The notes under the pieces are model-generated. The model ran no database searches. It saw nothing but the letters and a program-made list of their open reading frames with translations, and was not told where the DNA came from. 64,000 bases of DNA, from positions 3,274,001 through 3,338,000 of the forward strand of contig NZ_CP117834.1 of the NCBI RefSeq assembly GCF_028735875.1, written 5' to 3'. The DNA is from Shouchella hunanensis (GTDB taxonomy: Bacteria > Bacillota > Bacilli > Bacillales > Bacillaceae_D). A program made the translations under genes and the position numbers. Below, piece by piece: positions 45,626 through 55,946 of the stretch (position 1 is its first letter; each line of letters begins with the position of its first letter).

Positions 45626-46519
45626 ATGAGTTTCTATGATAATGACCTAAGAAGCGAACCTTATTATCCAGTTGTTAAATTCTATTACTACAAAGAGTGG
45701 AGTCAATTCGAAATGAAGCCTCACGCACATGAAGCAATTGAATTGATGCATGTGCTATCAGGCAGTTGTAAAGTAGAAACAAAGACCGATAGCTACGAGC
45801 TTAAAAAAGGACAAATCATTTTCTTAGATGCGAACACAAGTCATCGGCTCATTGTTCAAGAAAAATGCAGAATGTTCAACATTGAGATATCCTTTCAACA
45901 GGGTAGAACAGCTTTCCCTCCGTTTTGCGAGGTTTATAAAGAAAATGAAGCTTTGCGTTTAATGATCGATAATAAGAAACCACATATGCTTCTACACGAT
46001 TCTGATGATACGTATCAATGCTTACGAAGACTTATTATGGAAGTAGATAAAAAAAGCCAACAAACCGATTTTATGGTGCAACTATTGATATGTGAGTATA
46101 TTATACGTGTTGCGGGTTTGGCAGAAATTAATTACACAGAAACGGATCAACAATACACGAGTAGGGTCATTTCTTATATCCATCAGAACTATGATAGGGA
46201 AGTGAGTGTAGCAGAGATTGCGGATGCGGTTCATCTACACCCTGGATATTTACAGCGCGTCTTTAAAGTATCAACAGGCACATCGATTCATGAATTCCTC
46301 GTCTCCTATCGAATGAAGAAAGCAAAAGCAATGCTGGCGGAAACAGACATCAGCATTACGGATATTCCCCATTATATTGGCATGAATTCTCAACAGTATT
46401 TCAGTACAACGTTTAAGAAATATGAGCAATGTACGCCTAGTGCATATCGAAAAGCGCATCAATATAACGAAAAATTGAGAAGAAAAAGTGAGGATATTAA
46501 ACATTCAATTGAAAGATAA
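45626..46519 (+). CDS. AraC-family transcriptional regulator with cupin sensor
   Basis: A 297-residue regulator. The N-terminal cupin (about 15-110: MKPHAHEAIELMHVLSGSCKV, KKGQIIFLDANTSHRL) binds a ligand. The C-terminal double helix-turn-helix (about 190-285) includes SVAEIADAVHLHPGYLQRVFKVSTGTSIHEF and DISITDIPHYIGMNSQQYFSTTFKKYEQCTPSAYRK. ATG 45626 follows AAAGGAG; the longer open frame upstream crosses a hairpin. It lies directly before the araM-D-B-A block and probably controls part of this region; the inducer (arabinose or an oligosaccharide) is unproven. Confidence 0.88.
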   Translation: MSFYDNDLRSEPYYPVVKFYYYKEWSQFEMKPHAHEAIELMHVLSGSCKVETKTDSYELKKGQIIFLDANTSHRLIVQEKCRMFNIEISFQQGRTAFPPFCEVYKENEALRLMIDNKKPHMLLHDSDDTYQCLRRLIMEVDKKSQQTDFMVQLLICEYIIRVAGLAEINYTETDQQYTSRVISYIHQNYDREVSVAEIADAVHLHPGYLQRVFKVSTGTSIHEFLVSYRMKKAKAMLAETDISITDIPHYIGMNSQQYFSTTFKKYEQCTPSAYRKAHQYNEKLRRKSEDIKHSIER

Positions 46520-46529
46520 GTTCGATTAT

Positions 46530-46543
46530 TGAAAGCGCTTTTA
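46530..46543 (+). promoter_or_regulatory. Candidate cre (CcpA) site before the araMDBA block
   Basis: TGAAAGCGCTTTTA matches 13 of 14 positions of TGWAARCGNTWNCA. It lies 11 bases after the AraC-type stop codon and before the araL remnant. Confidence 0.6.
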
Positions 46544-46635
46544 TATGGTCGGATGTATGATAAAACCACTTAAACCATCAAATCAATAGTAGCCTGAGGT
46601 GTTGAAAATAGACACTCATTAGGAAAATGAGGTGA

Positions 46636-47010
46636 GGATTCCAAATACTTAAAGACATTGAAGGCATCCTGTTTGATATCGATGAAACCATCTTTCAGGA
46701 TGATCGATTGATAGAGATGGTGAAGGAGATAATTGAAGTTGCAACTGGAAGAAAGACTAAATTGGTTGTTGGCAAACCATCTTGCTTTATGGCAGAAGCG
46801 ACCCTTGATTTTTTGCGAGCGGTTCCAAAAAGCTGTCTCATTGTTGGTGATCGTATAGAATCTAATATTGGATTTGGCCGGTTGCAGGGAATGAAAACAG
46901 CGCTTGTCTTAATTTGTAACGCTAGCAATGTAGAAGCCGATCATCTTCCGCAAAGAATCCGCCCTGTTTCTATTCTCGGAAGTATCGCTCAGCTAAGGAG
47001 GTACATATGA
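46636..47010 (+). pseudogene. araL: araL remnant: HAD phosphatase with internal in-frame deletion
   Basis: The frame reads FQILKDIEGILFDIDETIF, QDDRLIEMVKE, then at once TKLVVGKPSCFMAEA and LIVGDRIESNIGFGRLQGMKTALVL. The first part equals the start of AraL (HAD motif I DxDxT) and the second its C-terminal quarter (motif III Lys, motif IV). The cap domain and motif II, about 150 residues, are gone, and the frame is kept. Motif IV reads GDRIESN where AraL has GDSIESD. No ATG/GTG/TTG start sits after the ribosome site GAGGTGAGG: an ATA occupies the place (46645). ATG 46708 could start a 100-residue fragment. The stop overlaps the araM start (ATGA). Confidence 0.75.
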
Positions 47011-48194
47011 ATTTACGATTACTAGAAGAGCACATTAGTCGGTCAGAAGAAAAGCTTAATCCTTTACCACTTGAAACAATCGTTGTGGAAAAGAATGCAT
47101 TAAAAAAAGCAGCAGCATTTGTTGCAAGTCGGGTCAAGCAAAGTATTCTGCTTGTTGCTGATAGCCAGACGTACGCGGCAGCAGGAAACCAATTGACTGA
47201 TTTGCTACAGGAGGAAGCTGTTTTTGTTAATATTCATCTCGTTAAGCCGAATAAAAACGGAGATGTGCTTGCTGATGAACGCTCCTTAATCGATGTTTTT
47301 TTAAGCGTTAAAGAAGAAACCGAACTGCTTTTAGCGGTTGGCTCAGGCACAATTCATGATCTTGTTCGCTTTATAAGCGGAAAGACAGGAAAATCATTCA
47401 TCTCCATTCCTACAGCTCCATCAGTCGATGGCTTCACGTCGCTCGGGGCACCGATTGTTGTGAGAGGGGAGAAAAAGACGTACCAACTTGTGGCTCCAGT
47501 TGCTTTGTTTGCTGACATAACTGTATTGCAAAAGGCGCCACCTGCTTTAATTGCCGCAGGTTTTGGGGATATGGTTGGGAAATTTACGTCGCTTTTAGAT
47601 TGGCACATTGGATCCATTGTGACTAATGAACCGTATTCTGCTTTTGTTGCTGAACGAACAAAAGAAGCGCTCCAAGCTTGTCTTGACCATGTTGAGGAAA
47701 TTAATACAAAAACAGAAAAGGGCGTACAGCGATTAATGGAGGCTCTGTTACTATCCGGGCTGGCAATGGCTCTTTTTGGTCAATCTCATCCCGCCTCTGG
47801 AGCTGAGCATCATCTGTCTCATTATTGGGAAATGAAGGCGTTGGAGAATGAGGAGAAACAGCTATTGCATGGTGCTAAAGTTGGTTTATCAACCTTAGTC
47901 ATTACTCAATTCTATAAAGAAATCATCAAGCCAGAACTTCACAGTTTAATGGGTGCGGAAGAAGCAAAGCAGATTCGCCAATTAATTGAAGAATTGCCGG
48001 ACGTGGAATTCATTCAATCACAACTTGAACAAGTAGGCTGGTCTAAGGAGCTTGTGCCTATTCCACAAAGCCTGATTGAGCAGAGCTTAAAGGAAGCTCA
48101 TCTACTAAGAGATCGTTACACGCTTTTGCGCTTGTACAACGACTACAAGGGAGGAAGAAGCGATGCTTACCGAACTAAAACAGCAAGTATATGA
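47007..48194 (+). CDS. araM: sn-Glycerol-1-phosphate dehydrogenase AraM
   Basis: A 395-residue NAD-dependent enzyme that reduces dihydroxyacetone phosphate to sn-glycerol-1-phosphate, the backbone of heptaprenylglycerol lipids in Bacillus. The fold is the iron/nickel alcohol dehydrogenase type: nucleotide-binding [34 protein letters not shown], metal ligands Asp in [17 protein letters not shown], and His residues in [19 protein letters not shown] 47007 follows AAGGAGG, which lies within the araL remnant. Its 3' end overlaps araD by 32 bases. It is a conserved member of Bacillus ara operons although not needed for arabinose use. Confidence 0.93.
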   Translation: MNLRLLEEHISRSEEKLNPLPLETIVVEKNALKKAAAFVASRVKQSILLVADSQTYAAAGNQLTDLLQEEAVFVNIHLVKPNKNGDVLADERSLIDVFLSVKEETELLLAVGSGTIHDLVRFISGKTGKSFISIPTAPSVDGFTSLGAPIVVRGEKKTYQLVAPVALFADITVLQKAPPALIAAGFGDMVGKFTSLLDWHIGSIVTNEPYSAFVAERTKEALQACLDHVEEINTKTEKGVQRLMEALLLSGLAMALFGQSHPASGAEHHLSHYWEMKALENEEKQLLHGAKVGLSTLVITQFYKEIIKPELHSLMGAEEAKQIRQLIEELPDVEFIQSQLEQVGWSKELVPIPQSLIEQSLKEAHLLRDRYTLLRLYNDYKGGRSDAYRTKTASI

Positions 48195-48858
48195 TGCGAA
48201 TATGGCTTTACCAGAGCATGGACTTGTAACGATGACATGGGGGAATGCGAGCGGTATTGATAGAAGTCGAAATATTGTTGCGATTAAGCCTAGTGGACTG
48301 GATTATGCAGACATGACTCCAGACGATATGGTGCTCGTCTCGCTTGATGGAGAACGAATAGAAGGTTCTCTCCGCCCCTCCTCCGATCTCCAAACGCATC
48401 TGGTCCTATACCGTACTTTTGCTGAAATTGGAGGAATTGTTCACACGCATTCAACTTGGGCGACAGGTTGGGCCCAGGCTGGAAAATCGATTCCTGCTTT
48501 TGGTACAACACATGCCGATTATTTTTACGGTGACATTCCTTGCACAAGAGAAATGAAAGAAGCAGAAATCCGCGGCAGCTATGAGCGGGAAACGGGAAAC
48601 GTAATTGCGGAAACGTTCGAATTAGGAAACCCGCTGCAGATGCCAGCCGTGCTTGTTCACGGGCATGCTCCTTTTACATGGGGACGTACTCCGAAAGAAG
48701 CCGTTTATCATGCGGTTGTCTTGGAAGAGGTAGCGAAAATGGCTTCTAATACGATCGGCTTAAACCCTCAAGCATCTGGAATTTCACAAACGCTACTCGA
48801 TCGTCATTACTTGCGTAAGCATGGAGAACACGCCTATTACGGTCAAGAAGGGAAGTGA
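48163..48858 (+). CDS. araD: L-ribulose-5-phosphate 4-epimerase
   Basis: A 231-residue zinc-dependent epimerase of the aldolase class II/adducin fold. It converts L-ribulose-5-phosphate into D-xylulose-5-phosphate. Motifs are [36 protein letters not shown] with the zinc histidines, and a later [14 protein letters not shown] 48163 follows GGGAGGAAG, inside the araM end (32-base overlap). araB follows after 6 bases. Complete and normal in length. Confidence 0.95.
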   Translation: MLTELKQQVYDANMALPEHGLVTMTWGNASGIDRSRNIVAIKPSGLDYADMTPDDMVLVSLDGERIEGSLRPSSDLQTHLVLYRTFAEIGGIVHTHSTWATGWAQAGKSIPAFGTTHADYFYGDIPCTREMKEAEIRGSYERETGNVIAETFELGNPLQMPAVLVHGHAPFTWGRTPKEAVYHAVVLEEVAKMASNTIGLNPQASGISQTLLDRHYLRKHGEHAYYGQEGK

Positions 48859-48864
48859 TATGGA

Positions 48865-50553
48865 ATGAACAAGCGCTATACAATTGGAATCGATTATGGA
48901 ACAGAGTCAGGCAGAGCGGTATTAATTGATTTAGCAGATGGGGCAGAAGTTGCTGAGCATGTTACGCCTTACGCACATGGTGTAATAGCTAAGCAATTGC
49001 CAAAAGGAGGGGTGGTGCTGGAGCCTGAGTGGGCACTTCAACATCCTCGAGATTATATTGATGTGCTTGAGCAATCTGTTCCTAAAGTGTTGACAGAGGC
49101 GGGTGTTCATCCAAGCGATGTAATCGGCATTGGCATTGATTTTACCGCATGTACGATGCTGCCAATTGATGAGGATGGCGAGCCCCTTTGCTTCCATACA
49201 TCTTTTGCGAACCGTCCACATGCATGGGTGAAATTATGGAAACACCATGCGGCTCAGGATGAAGCAAATGAGATCAATCGAATCGGCGCAGAAAGAGGAG
49301 AAGCATTTCTTAAGCGCTATGGAGGCAAGTATTCTTCAGAATGGATGATCGCAAAGATATGGCAAATTTTTAATGAGGATCGGCAATTATTTGATGAAGC
49401 GGATGCATTTCTTGAAGGCACCGACTGGGTGACCGCACAGATGACCGGAACGATTGTACGCAATAGCTGCACTGCTGGTTATAAAGCGATGTGGCACAAG
49501 CAGGACGGTTATCCTGAGGATACTTTTTTTGAAGCCTTGCATCCTGATTTAAAGAGACTAACAGCAACAAAGTTACGAGGTCATATTCGCGCTCCAGGTG
49601 AGACAGCTGGCAATTTGATGAAAGAGATGGCTGACCGAATTGGACTCTTGCCAGGTATCGCTGTCGCTGTTGGTAATGTAGACGCACATGTTTCCGTACC
49701 GGCAACAGGGGTTGTAACTCCAGGGAAGCTTGTGATGGCGATGGGGACGTCCATTTGTCATCTCGTTCTTGCAGAAGAAGAGAAAGAAGTAGAAGGAATG
49801 TGCGGTGTAGTTGAAGACGGAATTGTCCCTGGCTATTTTGGCTATGAAGCAGGACAATCGGCTGTTGGCGACATTTTTGCTTGGTTTATGGAGCATGGCG
49901 TCTCATCCGATCTTGTTAATGAAGCGAAGCAGAAAAACGTACCGCTTCATGCGTTACTAGAAGAAAAAGCGGCTGCGTATCAACCAGGTGAAACCGGTTT
50001 GCTCGCATTAGATTGGTGGAATGGAAACCGCTCAACATTGGTTGATACAAACTTATCAGGGGTCATTCTTGGAATGACGCTGCAAACGAAATCAGAAGAA
50101 ATTTACCGAACGTTGCTGGAAGCTACGGCATTTGGAACAAAGAAAATCATTGATGCGTTTACAAAAGCCGGCGTTGAAGTAAATGAACTGGTTGCCTGTG
50201 GTGGCTTACCGCAGAAAAACAATTTGTTAATGCAAATTTTTGCTGATATTACGAATTTGGAAATAAAAGTGGCAGCATCCAAACAAACGCCAGCGCTTGG
50301 GGCAGCTATGTATGCAAGCGTCGCAGCAGGTAAAGCGGTGGGTGGCTATGCAACGATTTTTGCAGCAGCAGAAAAGATGGCGCGTGTACAGGATAGGTCC
50401 TATAAGCCTAACCCGGAACGGGCGCAAGTCTACAAAGAAATGTATAAGGAATATAGCAAGCTTCATGATTATTTTGGGAAAGGAGAAAACGATGTGATGA
50501 AAACACTTCGGAGCGTGAGAGATAAAACAAAAGGAGGGGTTGTTCATGCTTAA
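48865..50553 (+). CDS. araB: Ribulokinase
   Basis: A 562-residue FGGY-family kinase that phosphorylates L-ribulose. N-terminal [17 protein letters not shown] is the phosphate-binding loop. [14 protein letters not shown] and the middle [14 protein letters not shown] are typical of AraB; the C-terminal ATP site includes [22 protein letters not shown] 48865 follows GAAGGGAAG. Its end overlaps the start of araA by 8 bases. Order D-B-A differs from A-B-D in B. subtilis. Confidence 0.95.
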   Translation: MNKRYTIGIDYGTESGRAVLIDLADGAEVAEHVTPYAHGVIAKQLPKGGVVLEPEWALQHPRDYIDVLEQSVPKVLTEAGVHPSDVIGIGIDFTACTMLPIDEDGEPLCFHTSFANRPHAWVKLWKHHAAQDEANEINRIGAERGEAFLKRYGGKYSSEWMIAKIWQIFNEDRQLFDEADAFLEGTDWVTAQMTGTIVRNSCTAGYKAMWHKQDGYPEDTFFEALHPDLKRLTATKLRGHIRAPGETAGNLMKEMADRIGLLPGIAVAVGNVDAHVSVPATGVVTPGKLVMAMGTSICHLVLAEEEKEVEGMCGVVEDGIVPGYFGYEAGQSAVGDIFAWFMEHGVSSDLVNEAKQKNVPLHALLEEKAAAYQPGETGLLALDWWNGNRSTLVDTNLSGVILGMTLQTKSEEIYRTLLEATAFGTKKIIDAFTKAGVEVNELVACGGLPQKNNLLMQIFADITNLEIKVAASKQTPALGAAMYASVAAGKAVGGYATIFAAAEKMARVQDRSYKPNPERAQVYKEMYKEYSKLHDYFGKGENDVMKTLRSVRDKTKGGVVHA

Positions 50554-52009
50554 ACAAAAAACGTCACACTTTTGGTTTATTGCTGGTAGTCAGCCCTTAT
50601 ACGGGCAAAAAACGATTGATCAAGTCGCTGCTCATGCGGAAGAGATCGTCAAAGGCTTGAATGAGTTGCTGCCAGAACAGCTTATCTTAAAACCGGTCGC
50701 AACTTCCCCTGAACGTATTACTGCACTCTTGCGGGAAGCGAGTATGGATGAAAACTGTGCAGGAATTATTACGTGGATGCACACGTTTTCACCGGCAAAG
50801 ATGTGGATTGCGGGACTAAAAGAATTGACGAAACCGATGCTTCACTTACACACCCAGTACAATCGTGACATTCCGTGGTCCACGATTGATATGGATTTTA
50901 TGAATTTAAATCAGTCGGCTCACGGTGACCGTGAATTTGGCTTTATGGTTTCAAGAATGGGGATTAACCGTAAGGTAATAGCCGGACACTGGCAGGACTC
51001 GAATGTCGCCAATCGAGTCGGTGATTGGATGAAAACAGTTCGCGCCTATCAAGAAAGCAAGCAATTAAAGATTGCTCGTTTCGGTGACAATATGCGAGAG
51101 GTAGCGGTGACAGAGGGAGATAAGGTTGAGGCGCAAATTCAGCTTGGCTGGTCTGTTTCCGGTTACGGTATCGGTGATTTAGTCGAAACGATTGAAGCCG
51201 TTAATGACCAAGATGTCGCCACATTAATGGAAGAATATCGCAGCCTGTACACATTCCATCCAGATGCGGACGTTCGCGCGATTGAAGAACAGGCACGAAT
51301 TGAGCTTGGGCTTGAAACCTTTCTTGCACGAGGAAACTATCGCGCTTTTTCAACGACTTTCGAAGATTTACATGGAATGAGCCAGCTACCAGGACTGGCG
51401 GCACAGCGGCTAATGGCAAAAGGGTATGGTTTTGCTGGAGAAGGGGATTGGAAAACAGCCGCATTTTTGAGGGTACTTAAAGTGATGGCAGGTAACAGTG
51501 GAACGTCGTTTATGGAGGATTACACAAATCATTTAGAGCAAGGGAATGAACTGATCTTAGGCTCACATATGCTAGAAGTATGCCCGACGATCGCAGCTGA
51601 AAAGCCGACGATTGTCGTAGAACCCCTTTCTATGGGCAACAAAGCGGACCCGGCAAGGCTTGTTTTCAAAGGCAAAGCAGGACACGCGCTTAATGCAGCA
51701 ATAATGGATGTCGGTTCTCGTTTTCGAATTGTCGCAAACGAAGTGGAAGCGGTCGAGAATCAGCAGGAAATGCCACAGCTTCCTGTAGCTAGTGTCTTGT
51801 GGAAACCGCTTCCTTCGTTTTCGGAAGCAACGGAGGCATGGATCTATGCTGGTGGGGCGCATCACACAGTTTTGTCATACGAGATTACGAAAGAGCAGCT
51901 GGCTGATTGGTCAAGTCTAATGGATGTGGAATGCCTTGTAATTGGAAAAGAGTCGAGTATAGAGCAAATACGCAAGGAGTTGTTCTGGAACGAGAAGTCT
52001 TATCGTTAA
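50546..52009 (+). CDS. araA: L-arabinose isomerase
   Basis: A 487-residue manganese-dependent isomerase that converts L-arabinose into L-ribulose. The sequence [19 protein letters not shown] begins the family; [47 protein letters not shown] and [11 protein letters not shown] follow, with metal-binding Glu/His positions in the expected stretches. ATG 50546 is 7 bases after AGGAGGGG; TTG 50540 is too close. It is the last gene of the araM-D-B-A unit. No clear terminator separates it from the CUT2 transporter genes. Confidence 0.96.
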   Translation: MLKQKTSHFWFIAGSQPLYGQKTIDQVAAHAEEIVKGLNELLPEQLILKPVATSPERITALLREASMDENCAGIITWMHTFSPAKMWIAGLKELTKPMLHLHTQYNRDIPWSTIDMDFMNLNQSAHGDREFGFMVSRMGINRKVIAGHWQDSNVANRVGDWMKTVRAYQESKQLKIARFGDNMREVAVTEGDKVEAQIQLGWSVSGYGIGDLVETIEAVNDQDVATLMEEYRSLYTFHPDADVRAIEEQARIELGLETFLARGNYRAFSTTFEDLHGMSQLPGLAAQRLMAKGYGFAGEGDWKTAAFLRVLKVMAGNSGTSFMEDYTNHLEQGNELILGSHMLEVCPTIAAEKPTIVVEPLSMGNKADPARLVFKGKAGHALNAAIMDVGSRFRIVANEVEAVENQQEMPQLPVASVLWKPLPSFSEATEAWIYAGGAHHTVLSYEITKEQLADWSSLMDVECLVIGKESSIEQIRKELFWNEKSYR

Positions 52010-52071
52010 GAAGATCAATAATAATGGAAGAATCGGTAAAGAGAGTGTACGAAAGAACCGTTACATCATTA

Positions 52072-52085
52072 TGAAAACGCTTACT
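52072..52085 (+). promoter_or_regulatory. Candidate cre (CcpA) site before the CUT2 transporter
   Basis: TGAAAACGCTTACT matches 13 of 14 positions of TGWAARCGNTWNCA, 23 bases before the chvE-like start. Confidence 0.6.
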
Positions 52086-52107
52086 CATAAAATAAGGAGG
52101 GAATAAG

Positions 52108-53190
52108 ATGAAAAAATACATTGGAAGTTTCGTCGTACTTGGTTGTGTTGTTTTTACAGGAGCATGTTCTGAGGAAGGATCAGGAGAAGGATCAGGGGAA
52201 GGCAAAGGAACGATTGGAATTGCCATGCCAACTCAATCCTCTGAACGCTGGATTGCTGATGGTAATCACATGGTCTCGTATTTTGAAGACCTAGGTTATG
52301 AAACGGATCTACAATATGCGGAGGATGTCGTAGAAAATCAAGTTTCCCAGATTGAAAATATGATCACACGTGGTGTAGATGCACTTGTTATCGCTTCTGT
52401 TGATGGAGAAGCCTTAACAACAGTATTAGAATCAGCAAATGCACAAGAGATTCCAATCATCTCCTATGACCGTCTCATTATGAATTCAGAGTTTGTCGAT
52501 TACTATGCGACTTTCGATAATTTTGAAGTAGGTGTTCTGCAAGGTCAATACATCGTTGATGAGTTAGACCTAGAGAATGAAGAAGGACCATTTAACATTG
52601 AGTTATTTGGTGGCTCACCAGATGACAATAATGCCCATTTCTTCTTTAATGGAGCGATGTCTGTCCTTCAACCCTATCTAGATGAAGGGAAATTAAATGT
52701 GCAAAGTGGTCAAACCGATTTTAATCAAATTGCCATTCTTCGTTGGGACGGTGCAGCTGCTCAGAGTAGAATGGATAATTTGTTGAGTTCTAACTATGGT
52801 GGTAGCGAAGACCTTGATGCTGTATTAGCGCCAGCGGATTTATTAAGTATTGGTATTCTAGCTTCACTAAAAAACTCTGGATTTACAGCTGATGATATGC
52901 CAATTTTGACAGGGCAAGATGCAGATATTCCTTCAGTGAATGCGCTTATTGCAGGAGAACAAGCGATGACTGTTTTTAAAGATACACGCGTTCTTGCAGA
53001 AAAAGCTGTTGAAATGACAGAGGCGGTTCTGCAAGGCGATGAGCCTGATGTGAATGATACAGAAACCTATGACAATAATTCCAAAGTGGTTCCTTCATTC
53101 CTAGAGACTCCTGTTGTTGTGACGATTGATAACTATGAAGAAATCTTAATAGACAGCGGCTATTACGAGGCGGATCAGTTAAATCAATAA
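52108..53190 (+). CDS. chvE: Multiple-sugar ABC transporter substrate-binding lipoprotein (ChvE-like)
   Basis: A 360-residue ribose/xylose-type (CUT2, peripla_BP_4) binding protein. The signal peptide ends in FTGAC with lipobox Cys20, then a short Gly/Ser/Glu linker containing GSGEGSGEG. The mature domain starts [19 protein letters not shown] and contains [39 protein letters not shown] and [25 protein letters not shown]. It resembles Agrobacterium ChvE, which binds several monosaccharides such as arabinose, galactose and glucose. ATG 52108 follows AAGGAGGG. Confidence 0.88.
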   Translation: MKKYIGSFVVLGCVVFTGACSEEGSGEGSGEGKGTIGIAMPTQSSERWIADGNHMVSYFEDLGYETDLQYAEDVVENQVSQIENMITRGVDALVIASVDGEALTTVLESANAQEIPIISYDRLIMNSEFVDYYATFDNFEVGVLQGQYIVDELDLENEEGPFNIELFGGSPDDNNAHFFFNGAMSVLQPYLDEGKLNVQSGQTDFNQIAILRWDGAAAQSRMDNLLSSNYGGSEDLDAVLAPADLLSIGILASLKNSGFTADDMPILTGQDADIPSVNALIAGEQAMTVFKDTRVLAEKAVEMTEAVLQGDEPDVNDTETYDNNSKVVPSFLETPVVVTIDNYEEILIDSGYYEADQLNQ

Positions 53191-53198
53191 GGGTTATT

Positions 53199-53224
53199 GC
53201 GGTTTTCTCATGAGAGAGAACCGC
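53199..53224 (+). terminator. Intra-operon hairpin between the binding protein and ATPase genes
   Basis: GCGGTT (53199-53204) pairs with AACCGC (53219-53224), with an inner TCTC/GAGA stem. A weak T-rich tail follows. It may give more binding protein than membrane components, as in many ABC operons. Confidence 0.55.
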
Positions 53225-53247
53225 CTTTATATAGGAGGTGACCGCAA

Positions 53248-54786
53248 ATGGCGGAAGTTCTTTTGGAAATGAAACAAATAACAAAGGAATTCCCTGGTGT
53301 TAAAGCGTTGGACAATGTGAACTTGATCGTGAAACAAGGGGAGATTCATGCTTTATGTGGAGAAAATGGAGCTGGTAAATCGACACTAATGAAAGTGTTA
53401 AGTGGTGTCTATCCGTTTGGTACATATAACGGTGAGATCTTTTTGAGTAGAGGAACGTGTCAATTCAAAGATTTAAAGCAAAGTGAAGCGGAAGGAATTG
53501 TCATTATTCACCAGGAGCTTGCCTTAATCCCTGAGTTAAGCATTGCAGAAAATATCTTTCTAGGAAATGAGCGCAAGAGATTTGGTGTCATTGATTGGGA
53601 TGCGACTGCGAAAGAAACAAAATCCTTATTAAAAAAAGTGAATTTAGATGAGCCCCATGATTCGCTCATTAAGCACATTGGCGTAGGGAAGCAACAGTTA
53701 GTAGAAATTGCAAAAGCATTGGCAAAAAAAGTAAAGTTACTCATCTTAGATGAACCAACTGCTTCATTAAATGAAACCGATAGTGATAACCTTCTAAATC
53801 TGCTTGTGGAATTAAAAGAACAAGGTATTACTTCTATTATTATTTCTCACAAACTGAATGAGATTAGACAAGTTGCCGATGCTGTAACGATTTTACGCGA
53901 TGGCAAGACAATTGAAACGTATGATCTAGAAGAAAAAGAGATTAATGAAGATGACATTATTAAAGGAATGGTTGGTAGAAGTCTAACGAATCGCTATCCT
54001 CCGAGCAAATCAGAGATTGGTAGTACGATCTTTTCAGTCGAAAAATGGAATGTGTATCATCCGGTTCAGCGAGAAAGACAAATTATCATGGATGCTGATT
54101 TTCATGTAAGGCGTGGAGAAATCGTTGGTCTCGCTGGTCTAATGGGTGCTGGTCGAACGGAATTTGCCATGAGCATATTTGGCAAGGCGTACGGGACACA
54201 AATTACTGGAACGATTAAGAAAGACGGGAAAGTAATAGACCTTCAGTCTGTCAGTGAAGCAATTAAGCAGGGTTTGGCATATGCAACGGAAGATCGAAAA
54301 TCATACGGGCTCGTTTTGATGAACGACATTAAAGAGAACATTTCGTTGGCTAGTTTAAATAAGCTTTCTTCACGCGCCATCATTGATGAGCAAAATGAAG
54401 TAAGGGTTGCTGAAGAATTTAAACGGAAGTTGCATATAAAGGCGCCGACAATCTTGCAAGAGACTGGTAAATTAAGCGGAGGAAATCAACAAAAGGTTGT
54501 TTTAAGTAAGTGGATTTTTTCTGATCCAGATGTTTTGTTTTTAGATGAACCTACTAGAGGGATTGATGTTGGAGCCAAATATGAAATTTATACCATTATT
54601 CGAGAACTAGCAGCGACAGGGAAAGCGATCGTCCTTATTTCTTCTGAACTACCAGAATTGATGGGGATGTGTGATCGTGTATATGCGATGAATAAAGGTC
54701 AGATTACAGGCGAGCTCGCTAAAGATGAACTTTCACAAGAAAGATTAATGAAATTAATGACGAAAACAAGAGAGGTTTCCCCATGA
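53248..54786 (+). CDS. Multiple-sugar ABC transporter ATP-binding protein (GguA/XylG-like)
   Basis: A 512-residue protein with two fused ABC domains (CUT2 type). Domain 1 has Walker [13 protein letters not shown], an unusual signature region [15 protein letters not shown] and Walker [16 protein letters not shown]. Domain 2 has a non-canonical Walker A at [13 protein letters not shown], the signature [14 protein letters not shown] and Walker [16 protein letters not shown] degenerate second nucleotide site is normal in this group. ATG 53248 follows AGGAGGTG. It overlaps the permease gene by 4 bases (ATGA). Confidence 0.92.
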   Translation: MAEVLLEMKQITKEFPGVKALDNVNLIVKQGEIHALCGENGAGKSTLMKVLSGVYPFGTYNGEIFLSRGTCQFKDLKQSEAEGIVIIHQELALIPELSIAENIFLGNERKRFGVIDWDATAKETKSLLKKVNLDEPHDSLIKHIGVGKQQLVEIAKALAKKVKLLILDEPTASLNETDSDNLLNLLVELKEQGITSIIISHKLNEIRQVADAVTILRDGKTIETYDLEEKEINEDDIIKGMVGRSLTNRYPPSKSEIGSTIFSVEKWNVYHPVQRERQIIMDADFHVRRGEIVGLAGLMGAGRTEFAMSIFGKAYGTQITGTIKKDGKVIDLQSVSEAIKQGLAYATEDRKSYGLVLMNDIKENISLASLNKLSSRAIIDEQNEVRVAEEFKRKLHIKAPTILQETGKLSGGNQQKVVLSKWIFSDPDVLFLDEPTRGIDVGAKYEIYTIIRELAATGKAIVLISSELPELMGMCDRVYAMNKGQITGELAKDELSQERLMKLMTKTREVSP

Positions 54787-55943
54787 AAGCGCTATTGAAC
54801 GTCATCCAAAATAACGTACGTCAATACAGTATGACATTTGCATTGTTGCTTATTATGATTCTATTCCAACTCTTAACAGATGGTATTCTACTACAGCCAT
54901 TAAATATCACAAATTTGATTTTACAGAACAGTTATATTCTTATACTTGCTATTGGTATGGTTCTTATTATTATTACGGGGCATATTGATTTGTCAGTAGG
55001 GTCGATTGCTGCTTTTATTGGAGCACTATCTGCTATCCTAATGATACAAATGAATCTTGACCCCATTTTATCTGTGTTAATTTGCTTATTGGTCGGTGCG
55101 TTAGTTGGAGCATGGCAAGGGTTTTGGGTTGCTTATGTCAAAATTCCTGCATTTATTGTGACCCTTGCTGGGATGCTGATCTTTAGAGGAATCACGTTAA
55201 TTATGTTGCAAGGGCAATCAATTGCACCATTTCCTCCATCCTTTCAACGATTAAGTTCAGGATTTCTTCCAGATGTGTTTAATGGTTCTTCTTTGCACCT
55301 GTTATCCTTGTTAATTGGTGTGTTGCTTTGTGCCATTCTCATTTTTATTGAGTTGCGCGGGCGGAAGAGAAAACAAAACAACGGTACGGATGTGCTAAAT
55401 CCGACATTATTCATTTTGAAACTTGTTGGTATCGCAGCCGTTATTTTAGGCTTTACGTATATCTTGGCCAGCTATCGCGGAATTCCTTATATTCTCATCT
55501 TGTTGATTGCGTTAATTGCTTTTTACGCATTTCTAACGAAGAAGACAGTCTTTGGTCGTCATATCTATGCAGTAGGTGGAAATGAAAAAGCCGCAGCTCT
55601 TTCCGGTATTAAGACGAAGCGCGTAACCTTTATGGTGTTTGTGAACATGGGGATGCTCGCAGCCTTGTCTGGTCTGATTTTCGCGGCTCGGTTAAATGCG
55701 GCTACACCGCGTGCAGGTAACTTATTTGAATTAGATGCCATTGCAGCTGCTTTTATTGGTGGAGCATCCGCTTACGGGGGTGTTGGAACAGTCATCGGCG
55801 CAGTAGTAGGTGGCCTTGTTATGGGTGTTATGAATAACGGAATGTCCATCTTAGGTCTCGGAATTGATTGGCAACAGGCGATCAAAGGGCTCGTTTTACT
55901 AGCGGCTGTTGCGTTTGACATTATGAATAAGAAGAGAGGATAG
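54783..55943 (+). CDS. Multiple-sugar ABC transporter permease (GguB/XylH-like)
   Basis: A 386-residue CUT2 permease with about ten spans. The conserved block [27 protein letters not shown] lies near the N-terminus, and [31 protein letters not shown] is the typical cytoplasmic stretch. [33 protein letters not shown] ends the core. The longer central loop with a basic [10 protein letters not shown] part is seen in GguB-type members. It begins inside the ATPase stop. The GH4 gene follows after 3 bases. Confidence 0.92.
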   Translation: MKALLNVIQNNVRQYSMTFALLLIMILFQLLTDGILLQPLNITNLILQNSYILILAIGMVLIIITGHIDLSVGSIAAFIGALSAILMIQMNLDPILSVLICLLVGALVGAWQGFWVAYVKIPAFIVTLAGMLIFRGITLIMLQGQSIAPFPPSFQRLSSGFLPDVFNGSSLHLLSLLIGVLLCAILIFIELRGRKRKQNNGTDVLNPTLFILKLVGIAAVILGFTYILASYRGIPYILILLIALIAFYAFLTKKTVFGRHIYAVGGNEKAAALSGIKTKRVTFMVFVNMGMLAALSGLIFAARLNAATPRAGNLFELDAIAAAFIGGASAYGGVGTVIGAVVGGLVMGVMNNGMSILGLGIDWQQAIKGLVLLAAVAFDIMNKKRG

Positions 55944-55946
55944 TAT

